Shown here: in pieces, positions 35,477 to 43,269 of the stretch | Layout: every line of letters starts with the position of its first letter | How positions within the stretch are numbered: the stretch's first letter is position 1 | Source of the DNA: JAKAXS01 sp965279065 | Lineage (GTDB): Bacteria > Pseudomonadota > Alphaproteobacteria > Rhizobiales > Hyphomicrobiaceae | Assembly: GCA_965279065.1 (NCBI GenBank) | Contig: OZ257134.1 | Span: 3,906,001-3,970,000 of the forward strand | Length of the DNA stretch: 64,000 nucleotides | Reading direction: 5' to 3' | The notes under the pieces: generated by a model | What the model was told of the DNA's origin: nothing | The model's input: the letters and a program-made list of their open reading frames with translations, nothing else | The model's database searches: none | Program-made: the position numbers and the translations under genes

Positions 35477-36313
35477 ATGCCGCGAGTCCTGGTGATCTCA
35501 TCCATGGTGGCCCGCGGCCATGTCGGGTTGTCGGCCATCGTGCCGGTCCTGCAGGGGCTCGGCTTCGAGACCGTGGCGTTGCCGACCGTGCTGCTTTCGA
35601 ACCACCCGGGCCACGCGCGCTTCGCCGGACAGGGCATTCCCGTCGCGCAGTTGCAGGCGATGCTGGCGGCCCTTGCAGGTAACAGCTGGCTGCGCGACAT
35701 CGACGCGGTGCTGACAGGGTATTTTCCCAGCGTCGCGCACGTGGAGTTCGCCGCCGATGCCGTCAGGCAGGTGCAGCAGGCAAATCCCGGCGCGCACGTC
35801 TGCTGTGACCCGGTCCTGGGCGATGATCCGGATGGCCTGTACGTCCCCGAGGACGTCGCCGCCGCGGTCCGCACTGAGCTGCTCTCCCTCAGCCAGACGA
35901 TCACGCCGAACCGTTTCGAACTGGAATGGCTGTCTGGACAACCCGTGACCTCTCCTGCAGGCGCGGTGGGCGCGGCGCGTGCGTTGGGTGTGCCGCTCGC
36001 ACTTGTCACGTCGGTGCCGGCGGGAACGACCGGCCTGGCCAACGTGGCGGTGAGTCGGGACGCAGCCTGGCAAACGCAAGCGCCCCGCCTGCAGGGCGTG
36101 CCCCATGGCACCGGTGACGCTTTGTCGGCAGCTTTTCTGGCGGCGCGGCTTTCAGGGCGGCCATTGCCTCAGTCTATGGCTCAGTCCCTGGCCGAGGCCT
36201 CTGCCCGCGTCGCGGCCATCATTGCCGCCAGCATCGGTGCGGACGAGTTGCAACTCGTCGCCTCGCGCGCGGCCTGGACCGATCCTCCGCCGGTCGACGT
36301 GTCGGGCCTATGA
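35477..36313 (+). CDS. pdxY: Pyridoxal kinase PdxY-like
   Basis: The 278-residue product is a ribokinase-fold B6 kinase that phosphorylates pyridoxal with ATP. The opening VLVISSMVARGHVGLSAIVP (substrate site), CCDPVLGDDPDGLYVP, ITPNRFELEWLSGQ, and the anion-hole HGTGDALSAAFLA with the catalytic Asp are all present. ATG at 35477 fits the family start; TTG at 35453 is an alternative. The C-terminus is a little divergent. It is divergent from the Mcl2-like gene. Confidence 0.9.
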   Translation: MPRVLVISSMVARGHVGLSAIVPVLQGLGFETVALPTVLLSNHPGHARFAGQGIPVAQLQAMLAALAGNSWLRDIDAVLTGYFPSVAHVEFAADAVRQVQQANPGAHVCCDPVLGDDPDGLYVPEDVAAAVRTELLSLSQTITPNRFELEWLSGQPVTSPAGAVGAARALGVPLALVTSVPAGTTGLANVAVSRDAAWQTQAPRLQGVPHGTGDALSAAFLAARLSGRPLPQSMAQSLAEASARVAAIIAASIGADELQLVASRAAWTDPPPVDVSGL

Positions 36314-36411
36314 TCTCGCCCTGTTGACCATGCGAACCATTTGCCCCATGCACGCACAGGGTTCGCAGCTACGCTTTGCCAGAAGCTTGGTAATCGCCAC
36401 GGGTGCACAGC

Positions 36412-37647
36412 ATGGACTTGAACGGACGCTTTCGTGGCGCATTGGACTTCATCAAGCATGAGGCGGCGGGCGCATCGTTTTTGCTCGTCGCAACCGTGCT
36501 TGCGCTGGCGCTTGCAAATTCGCCGCTGAGCCAGGCCTACGATAGTCTCATTCACACGCCGATGAGCATCCGCATCGGCGATTTCGCTCTCGACAAGACG
36601 CTGCTGCACTGGGTCAACGATGGCCTGATGGCAATCTTCTTCCTGCTCGTCGGTCTCGAGATCAAGCGCGAGTTCCTTCAGGGCGAACTTTCGACGACGG
36701 CGCAGGCCGCGATGCCCTTCATCGCCGCCATCGGCGGCATGGTGGTGCCGGGTCTGATCTATTTCGCCATCAACGCCGACAACGCCTATGCGCTGCGCGG
36801 CTGGGCCATTCCCACGGCCACCGACATCGCCTTCGCCGTCGGCGTCATGTCGCTGCTTGGTTCACGCGTGCCGCCGGCGCTAAAAGTCTTCCTGCTGGCG
36901 CTCGCCATCATCGACGACCTCGGCGCCATCGTCATCATCGCCGTGTTCTACACCTCGCAGCTGTCGCTCGGCGCGCTCTCTCTGGCTGGCCTCGGCATCG
37001 TCGGTCTCATCGCCCTCAACCGCCAGGGCGTGATGCGCACGGCGCCGTACATCCTGCTCGGCATCTTCATCTGGCTGTGCGTGCTGAAGTCCGGCGTCCA
37101 CGCCACGCTGGCCGGCGTGGCCACCGCGCTGGCCATCCCGCTGACCGCCGGCGCCCATCGCGCCGGCACCATCGAGCCGCCGGCCGGCGTCCTGCAGCAC
37201 AGCCTCCACCCATGGGTGACGTTCGCCATCCTGCCGCTCTTCGCCTTCGCCAACGCCGGCGTCTCGCTGTCCGGCATGACGCCGGACAAGCTGCTGGGGT
37301 CCATCCCGCTCGGCATCACGCTGGGTCTCGTCGTCGGCAAGCCTCTTGGCGTCGTGCTTGCGTCTGCGTTGGCGGTCGGTTTGGGCGTTGGCCGCAAGCC
37401 CGAAGGCACCACGTGGCCGCAGATGCTGGGCGCCGGCCTGCTCGCCGGCATCGGCTTCACCATGAGCCTGTTCATCGGTAATCTCGCCTTCCCGGGGCCG
37501 GAGCACGCTGCGGATATCCGCATCGGCGTTCTTGTAGGCTCGATCATCTCAGCCATTGCAGGTTATCTCGTACTGGCTGCCACGTTACCCAGCACCACGG
37601 CCGTCCCCACGGGTCGGCCGCCAAAGTCGAAGCGCGGAGCAACATGA
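36412..37647 (+). CDS. nhaA: Na+/H+ antiporter NhaA
   Basis: The 411-residue membrane protein is NhaA, an electrogenic antiporter that exports Na+ for protons. The ion-binding Asp168-Asp169 pair lies in LAIIDDLGAI, and Asp138 in WAIPTATDIAFAVGVMSLLG, matching Asp163, Asp164 and Asp133 of the E. coli protein. Twelve hydrophobic segments and the late GIGFTMSLFIGNLAF helix are seen. ATG at 36412 is preferred to a GTG at 36403. Its stop overlaps the start of the carbonic anhydrase gene (ATGA at 37644-37647). Confidence 0.96.
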   Translation: MDLNGRFRGALDFIKHEAAGASFLLVATVLALALANSPLSQAYDSLIHTPMSIRIGDFALDKTLLHWVNDGLMAIFFLLVGLEIKREFLQGELSTTAQAAMPFIAAIGGMVVPGLIYFAINADNAYALRGWAIPTATDIAFAVGVMSLLGSRVPPALKVFLLALAIIDDLGAIVIIAVFYTSQLSLGALSLAGLGIVGLIALNRQGVMRTAPYILLGIFIWLCVLKSGVHATLAGVATALAIPLTAGAHRAGTIEPPAGVLQHSLHPWVTFAILPLFAFANAGVSLSGMTPDKLLGSIPLGITLGLVVGKPLGVVLASALAVGLGVGRKPEGTTWPQMLGAGLLAGIGFTMSLFIGNLAFPGPEHAADIRIGVLVGSIISAIAGYLVLAATLPSTTAVPTGRPPKSKRGAT

Positions 37648-38282
37648 CCCACTTCCCCGAGATCCTGACGGAGCGTTTTCACCGCTTCCGCCACCGCCAT
37701 TTCACGGCGATCGCCGACCAGTACGAGCATCTGGCCAAGCATGGCCAGAACCCGGACACGTTTATGCTGTCGTGCTGCGACAGCCGCGTCGATCCCGAGA
37801 CGATCTTCTCCGCTATTCCGGGCGAACTGTTCGTCATGCGCAACATCGCCAATCTCGTGCCGCCCTACGAGACCGGCGGCCGCTTCCACGGCGTCTCCGC
37901 CGCTTTGGAATACGCAGCCCTGAACCTGTGCGTGAAGAACATCGTCATCATGGGCCATTCCGGCTGCGGCGGCATCAAGGCCGCGGTGGAGCAGTCGACG
38001 GCCATCGAGACCGAGGCGCATTTCATCAGCAACTGGATCTCGATGCTGGAGCCGGCGCGCCTGCGCGTGCTGTCGGCCCACCAGGGCACGTCGCGCAGCG
38101 AACTGCTGCGCCGGCTGGAATTCGAAGCTGTGAAGACCTCGATCGAAAACCTGCGTACCTTCCCCTTCATCAGGGACTTGGAGGCTAAGGGCAAGATTTC
38201 GATCTACGGCGCCCACTTCAGCATTTCGGATGGCGTGCTGTCCGTCCTCAACCAGTCGAACGGAGAGTTCTTCGCCGTGTAG
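37644..38282 (+). CDS. Beta-class carbonic anhydrase
   Basis: The 212-residue product interconverts CO2 and bicarbonate with a zinc held by Cys45, His105 and Cys108, as seen in SCCDSRVDP (with the Asp46-Arg48 dyad) and MGHSGCGGI. The remainder, including LFVMRNIANLVPP and the closing IYGAHFSISDGVLSVL, is typical of the beta class. Translational coupling to nhaA by a four-base overlap suggests a joint role in pH or bicarbonate balance; this is inference. Confidence 0.96.
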   Translation: MTHFPEILTERFHRFRHRHFTAIADQYEHLAKHGQNPDTFMLSCCDSRVDPETIFSAIPGELFVMRNIANLVPPYETGGRFHGVSAALEYAALNLCVKNIVIMGHSGCGGIKAAVEQSTAIETEAHFISNWISMLEPARLRVLSAHQGTSRSELLRRLEFEAVKTSIENLRTFPFIRDLEAKGKISIYGAHFSISDGVLSVLNQSNGEFFAV

Positions 38283-38290
38283 CCATATCT

Positions 38291-38315
38291 CCGTCCCGGC
38301 GCCGCGCCGGGACGG
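38291..38315. terminator. GC-rich hairpin after the carbonic anhydrase gene
   Basis: CCGTCCCGGCG at 38291-38301 pairs perfectly with CGCCGGGACGG at 38305-38315 over a 3-base loop, 8 bases after the stop. No T-run follows (TTGCCCC), so it is either a weak terminator or an mRNA 3'-end stabiliser. Confidence 0.5.
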
Positions 38316-38414
38316 TTGCCCCATACTCGCCGCACGAATAGTGGTTGAGTCGGGCGCAAATTGGCGCCGGACGCGTTATGACTGGCGCGCTCACCGGCAA
38401 ACCGCGGACAGGCG

Positions 38415-39086
38415 ATGATCAAACCGCTCGACCTCAAGGGCCTCGGCAGAGGCTTGCGCAAGAAGGACAAGGGCGCACCGGAAAAGGCGGAGCAGCCGGG
38501 CCCCACCGTGCCTGCGCCCTCCGACGGCGATACGCGCAATGCCCCCGATCCGTTCACCGCTGTGCTGCCGGCCATCGCCGCGCTGGGCGCCGTCGCTTCG
38601 ATCGCCACGATCAACTGGATGGCGCAGGAGAAGACCGCCGATCGGTCGCGCGCCCGGCGCAAGGCCGGCACGGCACTGCGCGACCTCGAATCCTGCTGCC
38701 TCGGCCTGACCGAGATATTTCGCCGCTTTCAGCGCAATCCCAAGCTCTTTGCCGGCGAGGGCGCAGCCGCCTCCCCTTTGAAATTCGGCGTGCACGGCCC
38801 CCGCATCAGCGCCGCACAAACTCAGCTCTACCAGCAACTCGTCAACGACGTGGCGTCCATGCTGGTGCTGGCCTCGCAGGCGGCTTTCGACGTCATGTGC
38901 GCGGTCGAGGACGGCGAGATCAACGCTCCCGAGCAGTTGTTCTTCGGTTTTGGCGAGTGCCAGGACCGCCTCAACAAGCTGATTCAGAACCGCGCCACGC
39001 TCAAGGCCTCGGTCCAGACCGGCCTGGAAGTGGCCGAGCGCCTGACGGTCCTGGTTCGCGACCTCAAGAAGCACCGGGTGGATTGA
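38415..39086 (+). CDS. Hypothetical protein with one membrane segment
   Basis: I do not recognise this 223-residue protein. The first 45 residues are charged and Pro rich; a moderately hydrophobic segment at about 47-68 (FTAVLPAIAALGAVASIATI) could span the membrane; the rest (75-223) is helical in composition with two Cys (LESCCLGLTEIFRRFQ), ending LTVLVRDLKKHRVD. ATG at 38415 lies in GGCGATGATC with weak ribosome signals. Codon use fits its neighbours. It precedes sdhB by about 108 bases on the same strand. Confidence 0.75.
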   Translation: MIKPLDLKGLGRGLRKKDKGAPEKAEQPGPTVPAPSDGDTRNAPDPFTAVLPAIAALGAVASIATINWMAQEKTADRSRARRKAGTALRDLESCCLGLTEIFRRFQRNPKLFAGEGAAASPLKFGVHGPRISAAQTQLYQQLVNDVASMLVLASQAAFDVMCAVEDGEINAPEQLFFGFGECQDRLNKLIQNRATLKASVQTGLEVAERLTVLVRDLKKHRVD

Positions 39087-39193
39087 GCAGGGCATGGTCC
39101 GCCACGACGCGACCATCGCACCGTTGACAAGCAGCCAGCCTGCGCCGCATCACTAGAACCATTCCAGGTGACAACGGAAAGCCGGCGCTTCCA

Positions 39194-39973
39194 ATGGTTC
39201 AGCTCACGCTCCCGACGAATTCCAAGATCGAACCGGGCAAGACCTGGAACGAGAAGGGCCCCGGCGACAACTGGCGCGAGTTCAAGATTTATCGCTGGAA
39301 CGAGGACGACGGCCGCAACCCGCACGTCGACACCTACTGGATCAACCTCGACCAGTGCGGCCCGATGGTGCTGGACGCCCTGATCAAGATCAAGACTGAG
39401 ATCGACCCGACACTGACCTTCCGCCGCTCCTGTCGCGAGGGCATCTGCGGCTCGTGCTCCATGAATATCGACGGCACCAACACGCTGGCCTGCCTGCGCG
39501 GCTGCGGCGAGATCGACGGCGCCGTGAAGATCTATCCGCTTCCGCACATGCAGGTCATCAAGGACCTCGTGCCGGACATGACCAACTTCTACGCCCAGCA
39601 CCGCTCCATCGAGCCCTGGCTGCAGACCGACACGCCCTCGCCCCCCAAGGAGTGGAAGCAGTCGCGGGAGGATCGCGAGAAGCTCGACGGCCTGTACGAG
39701 TGCATCCTGTGCGCCTGCTGCTCGACCTCCTGCCCCAGCTACTGGTGGAATTCCGACCGCTACCTGGGCCCCGCCGTCCTGCTGCAGGCCTACCGCTGGG
39801 TCATCGACAGCCGCGACGAGGCCACCGGCGACCGGCTCGACAACCTGGAAGATCCCTTCCGGCTCTATCGCTGCCACACCATTATGAATTGCGCCAAGGC
39901 CTGCCCCAAGGGTCTCAACCCCGCCAAGGCCATCGCCGAACTGAAGAAGCTCCTCGTCGAACGCCGCGTTTAG
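39194..39973 (+). CDS. sdhB: Succinate dehydrogenase iron-sulphur subunit
   Basis: The 259-residue product is SdhB, which links FAD in SdhA to the quinone site. The [2Fe-2S] ligands are in RRSCREGICGSCSMNIDG with a further Cys in LACL, the [4Fe-4S] ligands in YECILCACCSTSCPSYWWN, and the [3Fe-4S] ligands in YRCHTIMNCAKACPKGLNP. It stands alone on the plus strand, about 7 kb from sdhCDA on the minus strand. TTGACA at 39124-39129 may be part of its own promoter, but no good -10 box is seen. Confidence 0.98.
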   Translation: MVQLTLPTNSKIEPGKTWNEKGPGDNWREFKIYRWNEDDGRNPHVDTYWINLDQCGPMVLDALIKIKTEIDPTLTFRRSCREGICGSCSMNIDGTNTLACLRGCGEIDGAVKIYPLPHMQVIKDLVPDMTNFYAQHRSIEPWLQTDTPSPPKEWKQSREDREKLDGLYECILCACCSTSCPSYWWNSDRYLGPAVLLQAYRWVIDSRDEATGDRLDNLEDPFRLYRCHTIMNCAKACPKGLNPAKAIAELKKLLVERRV

Positions 39974-40005
39974 TTGGGTTGCATGCGTCGAGGCTTCGCA
40001 CCGGC

Positions 40006-40088
40006 GTAGGTTGGGTCAAGCGCTAGCGCGACCCAACAACTTGCACCATGCCTCAATGTTGGGTCGCCCTTCGGTTGACCCAACCTAC
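40006..40088. repeat. GTAGGTTGGG inverted-repeat element, copy 2
   Basis: Perfect 14-base ends, GTAGGTTGGGTCAA at 40006-40019 and its complement at 40075-40088, flank an inner CGACCCAACAACTTGC and TTGGGTCG pair. It begins 32 bases after the sdhB stop and is the same family as 29317-29407. It is non-coding. Confidence 0.82.
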
Positions 40089-40112
40089 AAGTCCTCCACG
40101 TCGGAGCGTCCT

Positions 40113-40505
40113 ATGATCGACCACATCGGATTTCCGGTTTCCGACTTCGCCCGATCGAAAGCGTTCTACACGGCCGCCCTCGCGCCGCTGAAACTCGTGA
40201 TCGTGACGCTGGGCGACGATGGTGCCGGCTTCGGGTATCCCGGCCGCCCGCAGTTCTGGATCGGCGCCGGCAAGTCTCTCAAGGGCCGCCTCCACGTCGC
40301 CTTCGTGGCGGACGACCGGGCCGCGGTCCAGGCCTTCTACGCCGCCGCCCTCAAAGCCGGTGGCACCGACAACGGCGCGCCCGGCCTGCGCCCCGAGTAT
40401 CACGCCTCCTACTACGCCGCCTTCGTCCTCGACCCCGACGGCCACAACATCGAAGCCGTCTGCCACTTCCCCGGCAAATTCCAGGATCAGTTCAACGCCG
40501 ACTGA
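40113..40505 (+). CDS. VOC (glyoxalase/bleomycin resistance) family protein
   Basis: The 130-residue product is a single VOC module: MIDHIGFPVSDFARSKAFYT at the start, then a beta-rich core with GYPGRPQFWIGAG and HVAFVADDRAAVQAFYAAAL, and the closing YYAAFVLDPDGHNIEAVCH with a metal-ligand Glu in the usual place. Members include small dioxygenases, isomerases and resistance proteins; the substrate cannot be told. GGAG lies 8 bases before the ATG. Confidence 0.92.
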   Translation: MIDHIGFPVSDFARSKAFYTAALAPLKLVIVTLGDDGAGFGYPGRPQFWIGAGKSLKGRLHVAFVADDRAAVQAFYAAALKAGGTDNGAPGLRPEYHASYYAAFVLDPDGHNIEAVCHFPGKFQDQFNAD

Positions 40506-40520
40506 GACTCCCAAAAGAAG

Positions 40521-40554
40521 AAGACCGGCGGCGCATCACGCGGCCACCGGTCTT
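40521..40554 (-). terminator. Terminator hairpin between the VOC and histone-like genes
   Basis: AAGACCGG at 40521-40528 pairs with CCGGTCTT at 40547-40554, and inner GGCGGC/GCGGCC bases extend the stem. Read on the minus strand it is followed by CTTCTTTTGG, so it best serves the histone-like gene; it could also stop VOC transcripts. Confidence 0.7.
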
Positions 40555-40623
40555 GGAGAGCCAGAAGTCGGACTGCGCCATCGAGTTCCGGGTGCCCAGG
40601 CCCGGCGCGAGATGGCGCGAGTC

Positions 40624-40770
40624 TTAGGCGGCCTTGCGCTTCTTTGCAGCGGCGCGCGGAGCAGCCTTCTTCACGGTCTTTGCGGCCTTGCGAGCCGGCT
40701 TCTTCGCCACAGCGCGAGCCTTCTTCGCCGGAGCCTTCTTCACAGCCTTACGTGCAGTTGCCTTAGCCAT
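40624..40770 (-). CDS. Small histone H1-like Lys/Ala-rich DNA-binding protein
   Basis: This 48-residue frame starts at ATG 40770, with GAGGGAG upstream, and reads MAKATARKAVKKAPAKKARA and onward as repeated Lys-Lys-Ala, Pro-Ala-Lys-Lys and Arg-Lys-Ala units, ending KKRKAA. It contains only Ala, Lys, Arg, Val, Pro, Thr and Met. Such short basic proteins resemble the C-terminal domain of histone H1 and bind DNA or RNA without sequence preference. An AT-rich upstream region and a downstream terminator frame it as a single-gene unit. Confidence 0.85.
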   Translation of the reverse strand: MAKATARKAVKKAPAKKARAVAKKPARKAAKTVKKAAPRAAAKKRKAA

Positions 40771-41051
40771 TGTAGTTCTCCCTCTAGAAAGTCCGAATCA
40801 TTTCGAACACAAAAAAAATATGAGCAAGTTCGCGGAATTTGTTGACAGTGATTGTTGATTCACAATGCAGATTTCTTGTCGGCGCGCGCAAAGTGTTGCG
40901 CGGAAGACTCATTTTTCCGAGTTTTCCAAAGGCACTAGCCGGATTTCGAGAGAGATTGAGTCACGCTACCGCGTTGCGACATCGCCCGGAGAATGGGTTT
41001 CGGCTTGAAAAAATCGCGTGAGCGGCGCCGACCGCCACGCATTGCAATGCC
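40771..41051. other. AT-rich intergenic region upstream of the histone-like gene
   Basis: These 281 bases hold no recognisable gene. The first 120 are distinctly AT rich for this genome, with a run of eight A residues near 40812-40819, and must contain the promoter of the histone-like gene on the minus strand. The GNAT gene ends at the right border on the same strand. Confidence 0.45.
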
Positions 41052-41630
41052 TCACGCCGCCTTCGCGACGCGCGCCCGCAGATCGAGAACGGCCATCAGA
41101 TAGCCGGCGCGATCGTCCATGGCTTCTGCCATGATGGAAAAGTAGTTTGGGCCCTGCGGCACAATCTCTCCGACCACATCGCCGAATTCGAAACGCAGCG
41201 ACGCCTCGTGCTTGCGGGCAATCGTCTGCATCTTCGCGTTCTCGGCCAGGCAGCTCATATAGAGATGCTGCACGCCGCGATTGCGCGCCGCCCGGATGAC
41301 GCGGCCCATCAGTTCCGTGCCGACGCCGTGCTCCTGGTACGCCATTTCCACCGAGAAGGCCGCTTCGGCTTCCTTGCCCCAGGTGTCACCCAGCTTCTTG
41401 AGCTCGGCGGCGCCGTGGACTTCGCCGTCGACGACATAGGCGTAGACAATGGAGCCCATCTCTCCCATGTGGCTGGCGTAGTCCTCGACGAAGCTGTCCG
41501 ACACGCCGTGCGCGAAGCGCATGCGGCGGCTGTCCTTGTCGAGCCTCAACAAGTGGTCGCGAAACTTATGCGTTTCCTTCGGCCACAACTTCCTGATCGT
41601 TCCTCCCAGGGTCCGGTGTTCGCTCATCAT
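41052..41630 (-). CDS. GNAT family N-acetyltransferase
   Basis: The 192-residue product contains a GNAT fold: HKFRDHLLRLDKDSRRMRF early, AYVVDGEVHGAAELKKLGD, then the acetyl-CoA motif EMAYQEHGVGTELMGRVIRA near 93-112 (the Q/RxxGxG/A form) and AARNRGVQHLYMSCLAENAK. The last 40 residues are an extension typical of a group common in Alphaproteobacteria. The acceptor is unknown. The second codon is also ATG, so the start is uncertain by three bases. Confidence 0.88.
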   Translation of the reverse strand: MMSEHRTLGGTIRKLWPKETHKFRDHLLRLDKDSRRMRFAHGVSDSFVEDYASHMGEMGSIVYAYVVDGEVHGAAELKKLGDTWGKEAEAAFSVEMAYQEHGVGTELMGRVIRAARNRGVQHLYMSCLAENAKMQTIARKHEASLRFEFGDVVGEIVPQGPNYFSIMAEAMDDRAGYLMAVLDLRARVAKAA

Positions 41631-41732
41631 GAAACTCCGATCTCTGGTTCCCTCTAAGTCATGCCGCTTGGTTAACGGCGCCGCCGTTGAAGACGGCCAG
41701 CTTAGCTAAATTGTGGCACGTTTACCATTCCA

Positions 41733-41761
41733 TTGGCGCGGTGCACAAATGCAAATATACA
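41733..41761 (+). promoter_or_regulatory. Candidate zapE promoter
   Basis: TTGGCG at 41733-41738, a 17-base spacer and TATACA at 41756-41761 lie in the zapE-GNAT divergent region. It would give a leader of about 155 bases, whose end forms a stem against the zapE start codon. Confidence 0.4.
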
Positions 41762-41885
41762 GGCCATATTAAGGCAGTAGATGCCATTGACCGCCATAGT
41801 TGCTGCATCGCCACAAAGGCTACCACATAGATGTGTCAGGCTGCCGCTTACGAAAAGTGGCATTCCGTCGCGCCGTCCGGTATCA

Positions 41886-41922
41886 ACCGGCGGTACGAGG
41901 GCGCAGGGGGTAAGCCGCCGGT
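41886..41922 (+). promoter_or_regulatory. Stem-loop abutting the zapE start codon
   Basis: ACCGGCGG at 41886-41893 pairs perfectly with CCGCCGGT at 41915-41922, whose last base touches the ATG at 41923. The loop holds GCGCAGGGGG, the likely ribosome-binding segment. Such a fold could lower translation initiation; it is a sequence observation without test. Confidence 0.4.
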
Positions 41923-43071
41923 ATGGCGAACGATATTGTCGGCAGCTACCGGCGCCGTCTGGCGCTGCGCGAAATCGAGCCCGATCCGGCGCAGGAAGCC
42001 GCGGTGGAGCGGCTGCAGTCGGTTGCTGACGCCCTGGCCGACTGGCAGCCCAACCGCGGTGGCCTCTTTTCCATGTTCCGCCGCGGTCGCGCCGACGCGC
42101 CTCAGGGCCTGTACCTTCATGGCGGGGTGGGACGCGGCAAGACGATGCTGATGGACCTCTTTTTCGAGGATGTGAGTTTTAGCCCCAAGCGCCGCCTTCA
42201 CTTCCACGAGTTCATGGCCGACGTGCACGAGCGCATCGCTCGCGGCCGCGCCACGACCGACGGCGACCCCATCCCCTTTGTCGCCGGCGAGATTGCCTCA
42301 GAAAGCGGCCTGCTCTGCTTTGATGAGATGCAGGTCACCGACATCGCCGACGCCATGATCCTGAGCCGCCTGTTCAAGGTCCTGTTCGATCGCGGCATCG
42401 TCCTTGTATCGACCTCCAACGCCCACCCCAGCGACCTCTATCGCAACGGCCTGAACCGGCAGCTCTTCCTGCCGTTCATCGACCTTCTGAAGGAAAACGT
42501 CGAGACCTTCGAGGTCCAGGCCGCCAAGGACTTTCGTCTCGACAAGCTCGCGGGCGAGCGGCTCTACTTCACGCCGGCTGACGAGAATGCCCGCGCCGAG
42601 CTTGATCGCCACTGGCAGCGATTGACGGGCCGGCATCCCTCCGATTCGGTCGACCTCGACGTCAAAGGCCGCAAGGTACACGTTCCCAAGGCATCCATGG
42701 GCGCCGCCCGCTTCAGCTTCGCCGACCTGTGCGATCAGCCGCTGGGCTCGCTGGACTACCTCCGTATCGCCCATGAGTTCCACACCATCCTGATCGATGG
42801 CATCCCGATCCTGGGGCCCAGCCGCCGCAACGAGGCGCGCCGCCTGATCAATCTCATCGACACGCTCTACGACGCCCGCGTCTGCCTGATCGCCTCCGCT
42901 GAAGCCGAGCCCGACAAGCTCTACCCCAGCGGCGATGGCGCCGAGGCCTTCCAGCGCACCGCCTCGCGTCTCACCGAAATGCGCTCCGAAGCCTTCCTGC
43001 GTGCGCGCGAAAACCGCCTTGGCCGTCATCCCCAGCCCGGCAATGGCAATGGACCCAAGACCGGGCAGTGA
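41923..43071 (+). CDS. zapE: Cell division protein ZapE (AFG1-like ATPase)
   Basis: The 382-residue product is an AFG1/ZapE P-loop ATPase. Walker A GGVGRGKT is at 67-74 in LYLHGGVGRGKTMLMD, Walker B is LLCFDEMQVTDIADAMIL, and RLFKVLFDRGIVLVSTSN and the late HTILIDGIPIL are family blocks. ZapE affects Z-ring behaviour in E. coli, and the mitochondrial AFG1 homologue is linked to respiratory-chain quality control. It precedes mdh by about 200 bases, a typical neighbour in Hyphomicrobiales. Confidence 0.95.
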   Translation: MANDIVGSYRRRLALREIEPDPAQEAAVERLQSVADALADWQPNRGGLFSMFRRGRADAPQGLYLHGGVGRGKTMLMDLFFEDVSFSPKRRLHFHEFMADVHERIARGRATTDGDPIPFVAGEIASESGLLCFDEMQVTDIADAMILSRLFKVLFDRGIVLVSTSNAHPSDLYRNGLNRQLFLPFIDLLKENVETFEVQAAKDFRLDKLAGERLYFTPADENARAELDRHWQRLTGRHPSDSVDLDVKGRKVHVPKASMGAARFSFADLCDQPLGSLDYLRIAHEFHTILIDGIPILGPSRRNEARRLINLIDTLYDARVCLIASAEAEPDKLYPSGDGAEAFQRTASRLTEMRSEAFLRARENRLGRHPQPGNGNGPKTGQ

Positions 43072-43205
43072 TCGTCTTTTGGTCGATGACAAGCATTCCG
43101 CCTACGACTTGGGCTTGAGCCGCCCCGCATTTCGTCCTACCAACGCGGATCTTCTCGCGCGTGCGAAACGAGCCCTACCTGCCCGCGCATCAGCCCTTTT
43201 GAACC

Positions 43206-43261
43206 CGGGCGCACGCCCGTACATCGTTAGGCCCGCGGGCGCATGCCCGCAAATTGCTAGG
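43206..43261 (+). repeat. Imperfect tandem repeat in the mdh leader
   Basis: Two 26-base units starting CGGGCGCAYGCCCG and ending TAGG lie at 43206-43231 and 43236-43261, differing at about five positions. Each contains its own small hairpin (GGGCG, CGCCC-type). The second overlaps the mdh ribosome-binding site (TAGGAGACA). Confidence 0.6.
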
Positions 43262-43269
43262 AGACACGG

